A stretch of DNA of 64,000 nt from Acanthornis magna (Eukaryota > Chordata > Aves > Passeriformes > Acanthizidae): NCBI GenBank assembly GCA_036785705.1, contig JAWUZG010001143.1, forward strand, positions 1 through 64,000. Direction: 5' to 3'. Both the position numbers and the translations under genes were made by a program. How positions within the stretch are numbered: the first letter of the stretch is position 1; each line of letters opens with the position of its first letter. Positions 33,439-44,253 of the stretch are shown here, piece by piece. The notes below the pieces were generated by a model. The model did no database searches. It had not been told where the DNA came from and saw only the letters and a list, made by a program, of their open reading frames with translations.

Positions 33439-33741
33439 GACAACTTCGGCTACGACCTGCCGGCGGTGGAGGCGGCCATGAAGAAGCACGAGGCCATCGA
33501 GGCCGACATCTCCTCGTACCAGGAGCGCATCCAGGCCGTGGTGGAGCTGGCGCTGGAGATGGAGTCCGAGGCCTACTACGACACGCGGCGCATCGGCGCC
33601 CAGAAGGACAACATCCTGCGGCAGTGGGCGCTGCTGACCGAGCTGCTCCGCGCCCGCCGCGCCCGCCTCGAGCAGAACCTGGCCCTGCAGAAGATCTTCC
33701 AGGAGATGGTCTACATGATCGACTGGATGGAGGAGATGCAG
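33439..33741 (+). CDS. SPTBN4: SPTBN4 coding exon 11 (repeat 2, start of repeat 3)
   Basis: 303 nt, residues 443-543. It starts [20 protein letters not shown], continues [60 protein letters not shown] and ends [21 protein letters not shown]. It covers repeat 2 helices B and C and helix A of repeat 3 with its conserved tryptophan (IDWMEEM). The pattern [10 protein letters not shown] at the start of helix B is typical. The acceptor is CCCCGCAG (AG at 33437-33438); the donor is CAG followed by GTGGGG (GT at 33742). The length of 303 is the conserved value. Confidence 0.95.
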
Positions 33742-36640
33742 GTGGGGATGGGGGGAGGAGGTCCTGGGGTGGTGGGGATGATGGATTGGTGATGGAGATG
33801 AGGGGTGGGAGAAGGTCTTGGGTGGTGGAGATCATGGATGGGAGATGGAGACCGCGGATGGGTGATGGAGATGATGGATTGCAGAAGGTCCTGGGTGGTG
33901 GAGACCATGGATGGGTGGTGGAGATGATGGGGATGATGGCTGGGAGAAGGTCTTGAGTGATGGATTTGGGTGGGAGAAGATCTTGGGGTGGTGGAGACCA
34001 TGGATGGGTGGTGGAGATGATGGGTGGGAGAAGGTCCTCATTGATGAGGTTGGGTGGGAGAAGGTCCTGGGTGGTAGAGATGATGGGTGGGAGTAGGTCT
34101 TGAGTGATGGATTTGGGTTGGAGAAGGTCCTGGGTGGTGGAGATGATGGATGGGTGGTGGAGACCACGGATGGGTGATGGAGACCATGGATGGGTGGGGG
34201 AGGCCATAGATGGGTGGTGGAGATGATGGATGGGAGAAGGTCCTGAGTGGTGGAGTTGATGGACGGGTGATGGAGATCATGAATCAAAGAAGGTCCTGGG
34301 TGGTGGGAATGGGTTGGAGAAGGTCCTGGGTGGTGGAGATGATGGATGGGTGGTGGAGACCACGGATGGGTGATGGAGACCATGGATGGGTGATGGAGAT
34401 GATGGACATGATGGGTGGGAGAAGGTCCTGGGTGGTGGAGACCATGGATTGGTGGTGGAGATGACGGATGGGTGATGGAGACCATGGATGGGTGATGGAC
34501 GTGATGGATTGGTGATGGAGATGATGGGGATGATGGGTGGGAGAAGGTCTTGGGTGGTGGAGACCATGGATTGGTGGTGTAGATGATGGATGGGTGATGG
34601 AAACCATGGATGGGTGGTGGAGATGACGGAGATGATGGATGGGAGAAGGTCCTGGGAAGTGGAAATGGAGAAGGTCTCGGATGGTGGATTTGGGTGGGAG
34701 AAGGTCCTGGGAGGTGGAGACCATGGATGGGTGATGGAGGTGATGGATGGGTGAGGGGGATGATGGGTTGGAGAAGGTCTTGGGTGGTGGATTTGGGTAG
34801 GAGAAGGTTCTGGGTGGTGAGGATGGATTGGAGAAGGTCCTGGGTGATGGAGACCATGGATGGGTGATGGGCATGATGGATTGGTGATGGAGATGATGGA
34901 GATGATGGGTGGGAGAAGGTCCTGGGTGGTGGGAATGGGTTGGAGAAGGTCTTGAGTGATAGATCTGGGTTGGAGAAGGTCTTGGGTGGTGGAGACCATG
35001 GATGGGTGGTGGAGATGATGGGTGGGAGAAGGTCCTCATTGATGAGGTTGGGTGGGAGAAGGTCCTGGGTGGTGGACATGATGGATTGGTGATGGAGATG
35101 ATGGATTGGTGATGGAGATGATGGGGATGATGGGTAGGAGAAGGTCCTGGGTGGTGGAGATGATGGATGTGTGATGGAGATGATGGGTGGGAGAAGGTCT
35201 TAGGTGGTGGGAATGGGTTGGGGAAGGTCCTAGGTGATGGAGATGATGGGTGGGAGAAGGTCTTGGGACGTGGAGACCATGGATTGGTGATGGAGACGAT
35301 GGATTGGTGGTGGAGACCATGGATGGGAGATGGAGATGATGGGTGGGAGAAGGTCCTGGGAGGTGGAGACCATGGATTGGTGGTGTAGATGATGGATGGG
35401 TGATGGAAACCATGGATGGGTGGTGGAGATGATGGAGACCATGGATGGGAGAAGGTCCTGGGAAGTGGAAATGGAGAAGGTCTCGGATGGTGGATTTGGG
35501 TGGGAGAAGGTCCTGGGAGGTGGAGACCATGGATTGGTGATGGAGATGATGGATGGGTGGTGGAGATGATGGAGATGATGGGTAGGAGAAGGTCCTGGGT
35601 GGTGGGAATGGGTTGGAGAAGGTCCTGGGTGATGAAGATGATGGGTGGGAGAAGGTCCTTGGAGGTGGAGACCATGAATGGGTGATGGAGACCATGGATG
35701 GATGATGGGGATGATGAATGGATGGTGGATTTGGGTGGGAGAAGGTCCTGGGTGGTGGTGGCTAGGGATGGGTGATGGAGATGATGGATTGGAGAAGGTC
35801 CTGGGTGGTGGGAATGGTTTGGAGAAAGTCTTGAGTGATAGATTTGGGTTGGAGAAGGTCTTGGGTGGTGGAGACCATGGATGGGTGGTGGAGATGATGG
35901 GTGGGAGAAGGTCCTCATTGATGAGGTTGGGTGGGAGAAGGTCCTGGGTGGTGGACATGATGGATTAGTGATGGAGATGATGGAGATGATGGGTGGGAGA
36001 AGGTCTTGAGTGATGGATTTGGGTTGGAGAAGGTCCTGGATGATGGAGATGATGGGTTGGAGAAGGTCTTGGGTGGTGGAGACCATGGATGGATGATGGA
36101 GATGATGGAGATGATAGATTGGAGAAGGTCCTGGGTGGTGGACACCATGGGTGGGAGAAGGTCCTGGGAGGTGGGAATGGAGGAGGTCTCGGATGGTGGA
36201 TTTGGGTGGGAGAAGGTCTTGGGTGATGGAGATGATGGGTGGGAGAAGGTCTTGGGTGGTGGGAATGGGTTGGGGAAGGTCCTGGGTGGTAAAGATGATG
36301 GGTGGGAGAAGGTCCTGGGAGGTGGAGACCATGGATTGGTGGTGTAGATGATGGATGGGTGATGGAAACCATGGATGGGTGGTGGAGATGACGGAGATGA
36401 TGGGTGGGAGAAGGTCCTGGGAAGTGGAAATGGAGAAGGTCTCGGATGGTGGATTTGGGTGGGAGAAGGTCCTGGGAGGTGGGAATGGAGGAGGTCTCGG
36501 ATGGTGGATTTGGGTGGCAGAAGGTCCCTCCTGGTGGATTTGGGTTGGAGAAGGTCCCTCCTGGTGGATTTGGGTGGCAGAAGGTCCCTCCTGGTGGATT
36601 TGGGTGGCAGAAGGTCCCTCCTGGTGGGAACGGTGCCATT
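33742..36640. repeat. GGTGGGAGAAGGTCCTGGGTGGTGGAGATGATGG minisatellite, intron 11
   Basis: About 70 copies mixing GGGTGGGAGAAGGTCCTGG, GTGGTGGAGACCATGGATGG and GTGATGGAGATGATGGATTG. Very similar units fill introns 13 and 15 on the same strand. The last 120 bp shift to GAAGGTCCCTCCTGGTGG and GATTTGGGTGGCA units. Long minus-strand Ser/Pro/His-rich frames here are repeat artefacts. Confidence 0.93.
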
Positions 36641-36663
36641 TTTTGCCCTCGGTTCTCCTCCAG

Positions 36664-36814
36664 GTTCTCCTGGTCTCCAAGGACCTGGGCAAGCACCTCC
36701 TGGAGGTGGAGGACCTCCTGCAGAAGCACGGCCTGCTGGAGGCTGACATCTCGGCCCAGACCGAGCGCGTCCAGGCCCTCAACGCCGCCGCGCTGACCTT
36801 CTCCGAGCTGGACG
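36664..36814 (+). CDS. SPTBN4: SPTBN4 coding exon 12 (repeat 3, middle)
   Basis: 151 nt, residues 544-593 plus one base: VLLVSKDLGKHLLEVEDLLQ, KHGLLEADISAQTERVQALN, AAALTFSELD. DLLQKHGLLEADI is a classic helix B start, and QKHGLLE-QTERV-ALNAAAL-F agrees with beta-IV. The start VLLVSKDLGKHL replaces AQLLSREFGQHL of the human protein as I recall it. The acceptor is TCTCCTCCAG (AG at 36662-36663); the donor is G followed by GTACGG (GT at 36815), phase 1. Confidence 0.93.
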
Positions 36815-37455
36815 GTACGGGGCCACCGGCCGGAGGGTGGACCATGGGAGGGTCAGCCGAGGTCATGGTGGACCATGGAGGGATCAGCTGAGGTCATGGT
36901 GGACCATGGAGGGGTCAGTGGAGGTCATGGTGGACCATGAAAGGTCAGCTGAGGTCATGGTGGACCATGGGAGGGTCAGTGGAGGTCATGGTGGACCATG
37001 GGAGGGTCAGTGGAGGTCATGGTGGACCATGGCTGAAGTCCTGCTGGACCATGGAAAGGTCAGCCGAGGTCATGGTGGACCATGGAAGGGTCAGCCAAGG
37101 TCATGGTGGACCACGGAGGGGTCAACCACAGTTTTGGTGGACAATGGGAAGTTCAGCCGAGGTCATGGTGGACCATGGGAAGATCTTGGTGGACCATGGA
37201 AAGGTCAGCCGAGGTCATGGTGGACCATGGAGGAATCAGTGGAGGTCATGGTGGACCATGGAAAGGCCTTGGTGGACCATGGCAGGGTCAGCTGAGGTCA
37301 TGGTGGACCATGGAAAGGACCATGGAGGAATCAGTGGAGGTCATGGTGGACCATGGCAGGGTCAGTGGAGGTCATGGTAGACCATGAAAAGGTCTTGGTG
37401 GACCATGGAAAGGTCAGCTGAGGTCATGGTGGACCATGGAATGGTCACCCCCAGG
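36815..37455. repeat. GACCATGGAAGGGTCAGCCGAGGTCATGGTG array, intron 12
   Basis: About 18 copies of a ~31-bp unit with GACCATGG, GGGTCAG and GAGGTCATGGTG. Confidence 0.92.
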
Positions 37456-39590
37456 TCCTGCTGGACCATCTCCACGAGTCCCCAGAGAGCCACCGAGGTC
37501 ACCAAAGCCCTCAAAGCTCTGTGACCACCCCGAGTTCCACCTCAGGTCCACCTCCTGTCCATCCTTGGTGACCCCACCAAGTCTTCCAGACCCCTGACCA
37601 CCTCAGGTCCACTCTCAGTGACCCCACTGAGACCTCCTGACCCCTGACCACCTCCTGTCCATCCCTGGTGACCCCACCAAGGCCACCAGCCCCCTGACCA
37701 CCTCAGGTCCATCCTTGGTGACCCCACCAAGACCCCCTGACCACCACCTGTCCATCCTTGGTGACCCCTGACCATCTCCTGTCCACTCTCGCTGACCCCA
37801 CCAAGTCCTCCAGCCCCCTGACCACCTCCTGTCCACCCTTGGTGACCCCACTGAGATCTCCAGACCCCTGACCACTTCAGGTCCACTCTCAGTGACCCCA
37901 CCGAGGCCACCTGACCCCTAACCACCTCCTGTCCACCCTTACTGACCCCACCAAGGTCACCAAAGCCCTTAGAGATCTATGACCGACCTGAGTTCCATCT
38001 CCTGTCCACCCTTGGTGACCCCACCAAGGCCACCTGACCCCTGACCACCTCCTGTCCACCCTTGGTGACCCCACCGAGGCCACCAAGGCCCGTGACCACC
38101 TCCTGTCCATCCTTGGTGACCCCACTGAGGCCACCAGCCCCCTGACCACGTCCTGTCCACTCTCACTGACCACACCAAGTTCTCCTGACCCCTGACCACC
38201 TCCTGTCCACCCCTGGTGACGCCACCAAGGCCACCAAAGCCCCTGACCACCTCCTGTCCACCCTCGCTGACCCCACCGAGACCTCCAGCCCCCTGACCAC
38301 CTCAGGTCCATCCTTGCCTGACCCCTGACCACCTCCTGTCCACCCTTGGTGACCCCACTGAGATCTCCAGACCCCTGACCACCTCAGGTCCACTCTCAGT
38401 GACCCCACCGAGGCCACCTGATCCCTGACCACCTCCTGTCCACCCTCACTGACCCCACCAAGGTCACCAAAGCCCTTAGAGATCTCTGACCGACCTGAGT
38501 TCCATCTCCTGTCCACCCTTGGTGACCCCACCAAGACCTTCTGACCCCTGACCACCTCCTGTCCATCATTGGTGACCCCTGACCACCTCCTGTCCATCAT
38601 TGGTGACCCCTGACCACCTTCTGTCCATCATTGGTGACCCCACCGAGGCCACCAGCCCCCTGACCACCTGCTGTCCATCGTTGGTGACCCCACCAAGTTC
38701 TCCAAACCCCTGACCACCTCCTGTCCATCCTTGGTGACTCCTGACCACCTCCTGTCCATCATCAGTGACCACACCATGATCTCCTGACCACCTCTTGTCC
38801 ACTCTCGCTGACCCCACCGAGGCCACCAAAGCCCTCAGAGCTCTCTGACTGCCCTGAGTTCCACCTCCTGTCCACCCTTGGTGACCCCACCGAGGCCACC
38901 TGACCCCTGACCACCTCCTGTCCATCCTTGGTGACCCCACCGAGACCTCCAGACCCCTGACCATCTCAGGTCCATCCTTGGTGACCCCTGACCACCTCCT
39001 GTCCACCCTCGCTGACCCCACTAAGATTTCCTGACCACCTCAGGTCCATCCTTGCCTGACCCCTGAGCACCTCCTGTCCACCCTAGCTGACCCCACCAAG
39101 GTCACCAAAGCCCTCAGAGATCTCTGACCTCCCTGAATTCCACCTCACGTCCACCTCCTGTCCACCCTCGGTGACCCCACCATGACCTCCTGACCCCTGA
39201 CCACCTCAGGTCCATCCTCACTGACCCTACTGAGACCTCCAGACCCCTGACCACCACCTGTCCATCCTTGGTGACCCCTGACCACCTCCTATCCACCCTC
39301 GCTGACCCCACCAAGGCCACCAAAGCCTCTGACCACCTCGTGTCTACCCTCGCTGACCCCACCAAGTTCTCCTGACCCCTGACCACCTCCTGTCCACCCT
39401 CGCTGACCCCACTGAGGCCACCAAAGCCCTCAGAGCTCTCTGACCGCCCTGAGTTCCACCTCCTGTCCACCCTCGCTGACCCCACCGAGGCCACCAAAGC
39501 CCCTGACCACCTCCTGTCCACCCTTGCTGACCCCTGACCACCTCCTGTCCACCCTCGCTGACCCCACCGAGGCCACCAAAGCCCCTGACC
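37456..39590. repeat. CCCTGACCACCTCCTGTCCACCC / TTGGTGACCCCACC array, intron 12
   Basis: About 45 copies of a ~45-55-bp unit: CTGACCACCTCCTGTCC, ACCCTTGGTGACCCCACC and GAGGCCACCAAAGCCC, with a longer form containing CTCAGAGCTCTCTGACC. No exon sequence was found in it. Confidence 0.9.
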
Positions 39591-39607
39591 ACCTTCTCCC
39601 GGCCCAG

Positions 39608-40478
39608 GCTACCAACCGTGCGACCCTCAGATCATCTGCAACCGCGTCAACCACGTCCAGACGTGCCTGGAGGAGCTCCAGGAGCTGGCGGCCAAGCGGC
39701 GCAAGGAGCTCGAGGACTCGCGCCAGCTCTGGACCTTCTTCCAGGAGATGGAGGAGGCCGAGGCCTGGATCGGCGAGAAGGAGAAGATCCTGGCGGCCAA
39801 GAGCTGCGGCCGCGACCTCAGCAGCGTCCTCACCTTGACCACCAAGCACAAGACCATGCTGGGCGAGCTGGGCAACCGCCGGGCGCTGCTCCACCAGACC
39901 ATGAAGAAAGGCGAGAAGATCCTGGCCAAGAAGTCCTTCAGCTCGGCGGCCATCCAGGAGAAGATGCGCCACGTGTGCCTGCGCTGGAAGAAGCTCGAGG
40001 AGGTCACGGGGCTCCACCAGCAGCGCCTGGAGGACGCGCTGAACTTCTTCCAGTTCAGCGCCGACACCGACGACCTGGTGGCCTGGCTGCAGGACATCTA
40101 CCGCATCGTGTCCAGCGACGACTTCGGCCACGACGACTACTCCACCCAGGCCCTCCTGCGGAAGCACCGCGCCGTGGTGGACGAGGTGGAGAAGCACCGC
40201 GCGGCCGTGATGTCCCTCCGGAAGCAGCTGGCCCTGCTGGCCCCCGACCACCGGCAGGGCGTGGACATCCAGATCAGGGTGGTGGAGGTGGAGCAGCTCT
40301 ACGGCGAGGTGGCCGAGGTGGCCGTGCTGAGGACGCAGTGGCTGCAGGACGCGCTGGCCGTGTACCGCATGTTCAGCGAGGTGCACGCCTGCGAGGTGTG
40401 GGTGGACGAGAAGGAGCAGTGGCTGGAGAAGATGGAGGTGCCCGAGGAGCTGGATGAGGTGGAGGTGGTGCAGCACAG
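39608..40478 (+). CDS. SPTBN4: SPTBN4 coding exon 13 (large exon, repeats 3-6)
   Basis: 871 nt, residues 594-883 plus two bases. It opens GYQPCDPQIICNRVNHVQTC, the beta-IV sequence after repeat 3. Helix A tryptophans follow in order: repeat 4 (EEAEAWIGEKEKIL), repeat 5 (DDLVAWLQDIYRIVSSDDFG) and repeat 6 (HACEVWVDEKEQWLEKM), ending ELDEVEVVQH. The DFGHDDYSTQALLRKHRAV stretch is the conserved A-B loop of repeat 5. It lacks the long Gly/Ala expansion I recall in human repeat 4 and looks closer to the ancestral form. The acceptor is CCCGGCCCAG (AG at 39606-39607); the donor is CACAG followed by GTGGGT (GT at 40479). Its final ~50 nt are duplicated at 41726-41778. Confidence 0.95.
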
Positions 40479-42000
40479 GTGGGTGGGAGAAGGTCTTGGG
40501 TGGTGGCCATGAAGATCTTGGGTGGTGGGAATGGTGGAGGGATGATGGGGACGATGGATGGGAGAAAGTCCTGGGTGTTGGGAATGGGTGGGAGAAGATC
40601 TTGGGTGGTGGGAATGGGTTGGAGAAGATCCTGGGTGGTGGAGATGATGGGTGGGTGATGGAGATGATGGGTGGGAGAAGGTCTTGGGTGGTGGGAATGG
40701 GTGGGAGAAGGTCCTGAGTGGTGACCATGAAGATCTTGGGTGGTGGAGATGGTGGATGGATGATGGAGATGATGGGTGGGAGAAGGTCCTGGGTGTTGGG
40801 GATGGGTGGGAGAAAGTCCTGGGTGGTGGAGATGATGGGTGGGAGAAGGTCTTGGGTGCTGGATTTGGGTAGGACAAGGTCTTGGGAGAAGGTCTTGGGC
40901 GGTGACCACCAAGGTCTTGGGTGGTGGGAATGGGTGGAAGAAGATCTTGGGAGAAGGTCCAGGGTGATGGGAATGGGTGGGAGAAGGTCCTGGGAGAAGG
41001 TCCTGGGTGGTAGGGATGGGTGGGAGAAGGTCCTGGGTGGTGGATTTGGGTAGGACAAGGTCTTGGGAGAAGGTCTTGGGTGGTGACCACTAAGGTCCAG
41101 GGTGGTGGAGATGATGGATGGGTGATAGGGACGATGGGTGGGAGAAGGTCCTGGGTGGTGGGAATGGGTGGGAGAAGGTCCTGGGTGGTGGCCATGACAG
41201 TCTTGGGTGATGAGAATGGGTGGGAGAAGATCTTGAGAGAATGTCTTGGGTGGTGGATTTCCATAGGACAAGGTCTTGGGAGAAGGTCCTGGGTGGTGGG
41301 AATGGGTGGAAGGCGGTCCTGGGTGGTGACCATGAAGGTCTTGGGTGGTGGAGATGATGGATTGGGGAAGGTCCTGGGTGGTGGATTTGGGTAGGACAAG
41401 GTCTTGGGAGAAGGTCTTGGGTGGTGGCCACCAAGGTCCTGGGTGGTGGAGATGATGGATGGGTGATGGGGACGATGGGTGGGAGAAGGTCTTGGGTGGT
41501 GGCCATGAAAGTCTTGGGTGGTGGGAATGGGTGGGAGAAGGTCTTGGGAGAAGGTCCTGGGTGGTGGGATGGGTCGGAGGAGGTCCTGGGTGGTGGATTT
41601 CCATAGGACAAGGTCTTGGGAGAAGGTCCTGGGTGGTGGCCATGAAGGTCTTGGGTGGTGGGGATGGTCTGTAGAAGGTCCTGGGTGGTGGGGATGGGTG
41701 GGAGAAGGTCTCGGGTGTGGTGGGTTGGAGAAGATGGAGGTGCCCGAGGAGCTGGATGAGGTGGAGGTGGTGCAGCACAGGTGGGTGGGAGAAGGTCCTC
41801 AGAGAAGGTCCTGGGCGGTGGGGATGGGTGGGAGAAGGTCCTGGGTGGTGGAGACCATGGATGGGTGATGGGAACGATGGGTGGAAGAAGGTCCTGGTTG
41901 GAGATGATGGGTGGGAGAAGGTCTTGGGTGGTGGGAATGGTCAGTAGAAGGTCCTGGCCGTGGTGGCCTGGAGCAGACAGAGGTTCCTCGAGGAACCGAA
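40479..42000. repeat. GGTGGGAGAAGGTCCTGGGTGGTGG minisatellite, intron 13
   Basis: Starts at the donor itself: the first intron bases GTGGGTGGGAGAAGGTCTTG are already a repeat unit. About 45 copies follow, with variants ATTTCCATAGGACAAGGTC and GGTGGCCATGAAGGTCTTGG. Confidence 0.92.
41726..41778 (+). pseudogene. Duplicated 3' end of exon 13 with donor, inside intron 13
   Basis: The bases encoding EKMEVPEELDEVEVVQH plus the CACAG-GTGGGTGGG donor recur here in full, 1.3 kb after the real exon end at 40478. No acceptor precedes it (the upstream bases are repeat), so it is a donor-side fragment and not a complete exon. A GT at 41779 is a potential decoy donor. Confidence 0.93.
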
Positions 42001-42217
42001 CGATCTCGAGGAGGTCCAGCCCAGCTGGGTGGGGACCTCAAGGTCCCTCAGGCCATGGTGGACACGCCCATGGCCACGTCCATGATGGCCACACCCATGT
42101 CCATGATGTCCATGATGTCCACACCCACATCCGTGATGTCCATGATGTCCATGATGTCCATGGTGTCCATGATGTCCACAATGTCCACGTCCATGATGTC
42201 CACGCTGTCCACGTCAG
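42001..42217. repeat. GTCCATGATGTCCACACC array, intron 13 tail
   Basis: After a short unique bridge (42001-42055) come about fifteen GTCCATGAT / GTCCACACC 9-bp words, ending CGCTGTCCACGTCAG, the exon 14 acceptor. Confidence 0.88.
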
Positions 42218-42355
42218 GTTCGAGAGCCTGGACCAGGAGATGAACAGCGTCATGGGGAGGATCCTGGACGTCAACCAGGTGGTCCAGCAGCTCCTGGACG
42301 GTGGCCACCCCAGCTCGGACGAGGTCCGCTCCTGCCAGGACCACCTCAACAGCCG
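42218..42355 (+). CDS. SPTBN4: SPTBN4 coding exon 14 (repeat 6)
   Basis: 138 nt, residues 884-929 plus two bases: RFESLDQEMNSVMGRILDVN, QVVQQLLDGGHPSSDEVRSC, QDHLNSR. FESLDQEMNS-MGR-LDVN and GGHPSSDEVRSCQDHLNSRW are nearly identical to human beta-IV, which is the strongest single diagnostic for the paralogue. The acceptor is CACGTCAG (AG at 42216-42217); the donor is AGCCG followed by GTACGG (GT at 42356), phase 2. Confidence 0.96.
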
Positions 42356-43430
42356 GTACGGCCACCGGGGGGGACCTGGGGTGGACCTGGACCTTCTCGG
42401 GGTCTCCTTGGTGGGAGGAACCATCTCTGGGGTCACCTGGAGACCTCAATCCAGAGGTTCTCCAGCTCTGGGACATCTCCATGGGGTCCAGGTCTTCAGT
42501 GGAGTGGTCCAAGCCCATCCTGGAGGTCCCAAAGTGGACCTGGACCTTCTCAAGGTCTCCTTGGTGGGAGGAACCATCTCTGGGGTGGTTTGAAGACCCC
42601 AACCCACGGTTCTCCAGCCCTGGGACATCTCCTTGGGGTCCAGGTGTTCAGGACAATGACCCAAACAATTTCTGAGGCCCCAAGATGGACCTGGACCTTC
42701 TTAGGTCTCCAATGGAATGGTCCAAACCCATCCTGGAGGTCCCAAGGTGGGCCTGGACCTTCTCAGGGTCTCCTTGGTGGGAGGAACCATCTCTGGGGTC
42801 ACCTGGAGACCCCAACCTGTGGTCTTCCGGCCCTGAGACATCTTCTTGGAGTCCAATGGAATGGTCCAAACCTGTTCTCGAGGTCCCAAGGTGGATCTGG
42901 ACCTTCTCAGGTCTCCAATGGAATGGTCCAAACCTGTCCTGGAGGTCCCAAGGTGGACTTGGACCTTCTCAAGGTCTCCTTGGTGGCGATGACCACTTTT
43001 GGGGTGGTTTGGAGACCCCAAGCCACGGTTCTCCACCCCTGGGACATCTCCATGGGGTCCAAGTCTCCAGGACAATGACCCAAACCCATCCTGGAGGTCC
43101 CAAGGTGGACCTGGATCTTCTCAGGTCTCCAATGGAATGGTCCAAGTCCATCCTGGAGGTCCCAAGGTGGTCCTGGACCTTCTCGGGGTCTCCTTGATGG
43201 GAGGAACCATCTCTGGGGTCACCTGGAGACCTCAGTCCATGGTTCTCCAGCTCTGGGACATCTCCATGGGGTCCAGGTCTTCAGTGGAGTGGTCCAAGCC
43301 CATCCTGGAGGTCCCAAGGTGGACCTGGACCTTCTCAGGGTCTCCTTGGTGGGAGGAACCATCTCTGGGGTGGTTTGGAGACCCCAACCCACGGTTCTCC
43401 ACCGGTGGGACATCCCCATGGGCTCCACCT
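42356..43430. repeat. GGTGGACCTGGACCTTCTCAGGGTCTCCTTGG minisatellite, intron 14
   Basis: Composite units of GACCTGGACCTTCTC, GGTCTCCTTGGTGGGAGGAACC, ATCTCTGGGGTCACCTGG, ATGGAATGGTCCAAACCC and CATCCTGGAGGTCCCAAGG. A longer block repeats at about 42360-42590 and 43160-43390. Confidence 0.9.
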
Positions 43431-43489
43431 CTCCAGACCCCCATTCCCACCCCACTGAGGAGACCCCACCCCACCCCACCCCACGGCAG

Positions 43490-44253
43490 GTGGAACCGCG
43501 TGGTGGAGCTGGTGGAGACCAAGAAGAACCAGCTGAGCTCGGTGCTGAAGATCCAGAACTTCCTCCTGGAGTGCGCCGAGATGAAGGCCCAGGTCCGCGA
43601 GAAGCGCAAGGCCATCGAGGCCACCCGCTCCGGCGGCGGCGGAGGTGACCTCGGCGGCGTCCTGACCCTCCAGCGCCGCCTGTCCACCATGGAGGCCGCG
43701 CTGGTGGCCCTGGAGCCGCGCCTGGTGGACCTCCAGCGCGAGGCCGAGGCCTTGGCCGCCGCCCACCCCGGCCGCGCCCTGGAGGTCCTGGTGCCCTTCG
43801 AGGAGATCGGCGACGAGTGGGAGGAGCTCAAGGTGGCCCTGCGCGGCTGCGAGGACACCCTGACGGTGGCCGGGCGTCTCCAGCAGTTCATCCACGACCT
43901 GGACACCTTCTTGGCCTGGTTGGTGAAGACCCAAGGTGCCGTCAGCTCCGAGGAGGTCCCCGAGAGTTTGGCCGAGGGCCGAGCGTCTCCTCAACGTCCA
44001 CGTGGCCCTCAAGGAGGAGATCAACGGCTACGAGGAGGACTACGCCAAGATCCAGGCGGCCAGCGAGCTGCTGGCCCTGGACGAGCTGGAGGTGGCCCAC
44101 GTGTCCCTGCAGCGGTGGCTGCAGAAGTTGGACGCGGGCTGGGGGAAGCTCTTGAGAAGTTGGGAGGAGCGGCGCGAGCTCCTGGTGCAGTCCCACGTCT
44201 TCCACCTCTTCATGAGGGACGTGCAGCAGTGCCGAGGGTGCCTGCGCAACCAG
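43490..44253 (+). CDS. SPTBN4: SPTBN4 coding exon 15 (repeats 6-9), with a one-base frameshift
   Basis: 764 nt as read. Residues 930 on: WNRVVELVETKKNQLSSVLK, IQNFLLECAEMKAQVREKRK, AIEATRSGGGGGDLGGVLTL and so on to FLAWLVKTQGAVSSEEVPES LAE. There the frame breaks. The next base-shifted frame continues AERLLNVHVALKEEINGYEE, DYAKIQAASELLALDELEVA and ends LFMRDVQQCRGCLRNQ. One extra G in the GGG at 43976-43978 explains it: without it the exon is 763 nt and phases fit on both sides. The Gly-rich loop after EATRS is in repeat 7, where human also has a low-complexity insert. Repeat 7 lacks the usual helix A tryptophan (KAQVREK), as I recall for human beta-IV. The donor is CAG followed by GTCCGG (GT at 44254), a weak site. 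Confidence 0.9.

Noticed and set aside
34284..36866. 860-codon minus-strand Ser/Pro/His-rich frame
   Set aside because: The reverse strand of the intron 11 minisatellite; no conserved domain.
39430..41778. 782-codon minus-strand frame
   Set aside because: Antisense of exon 13 plus repeats on either side. The plus strand has the conserved spectrin sequence.
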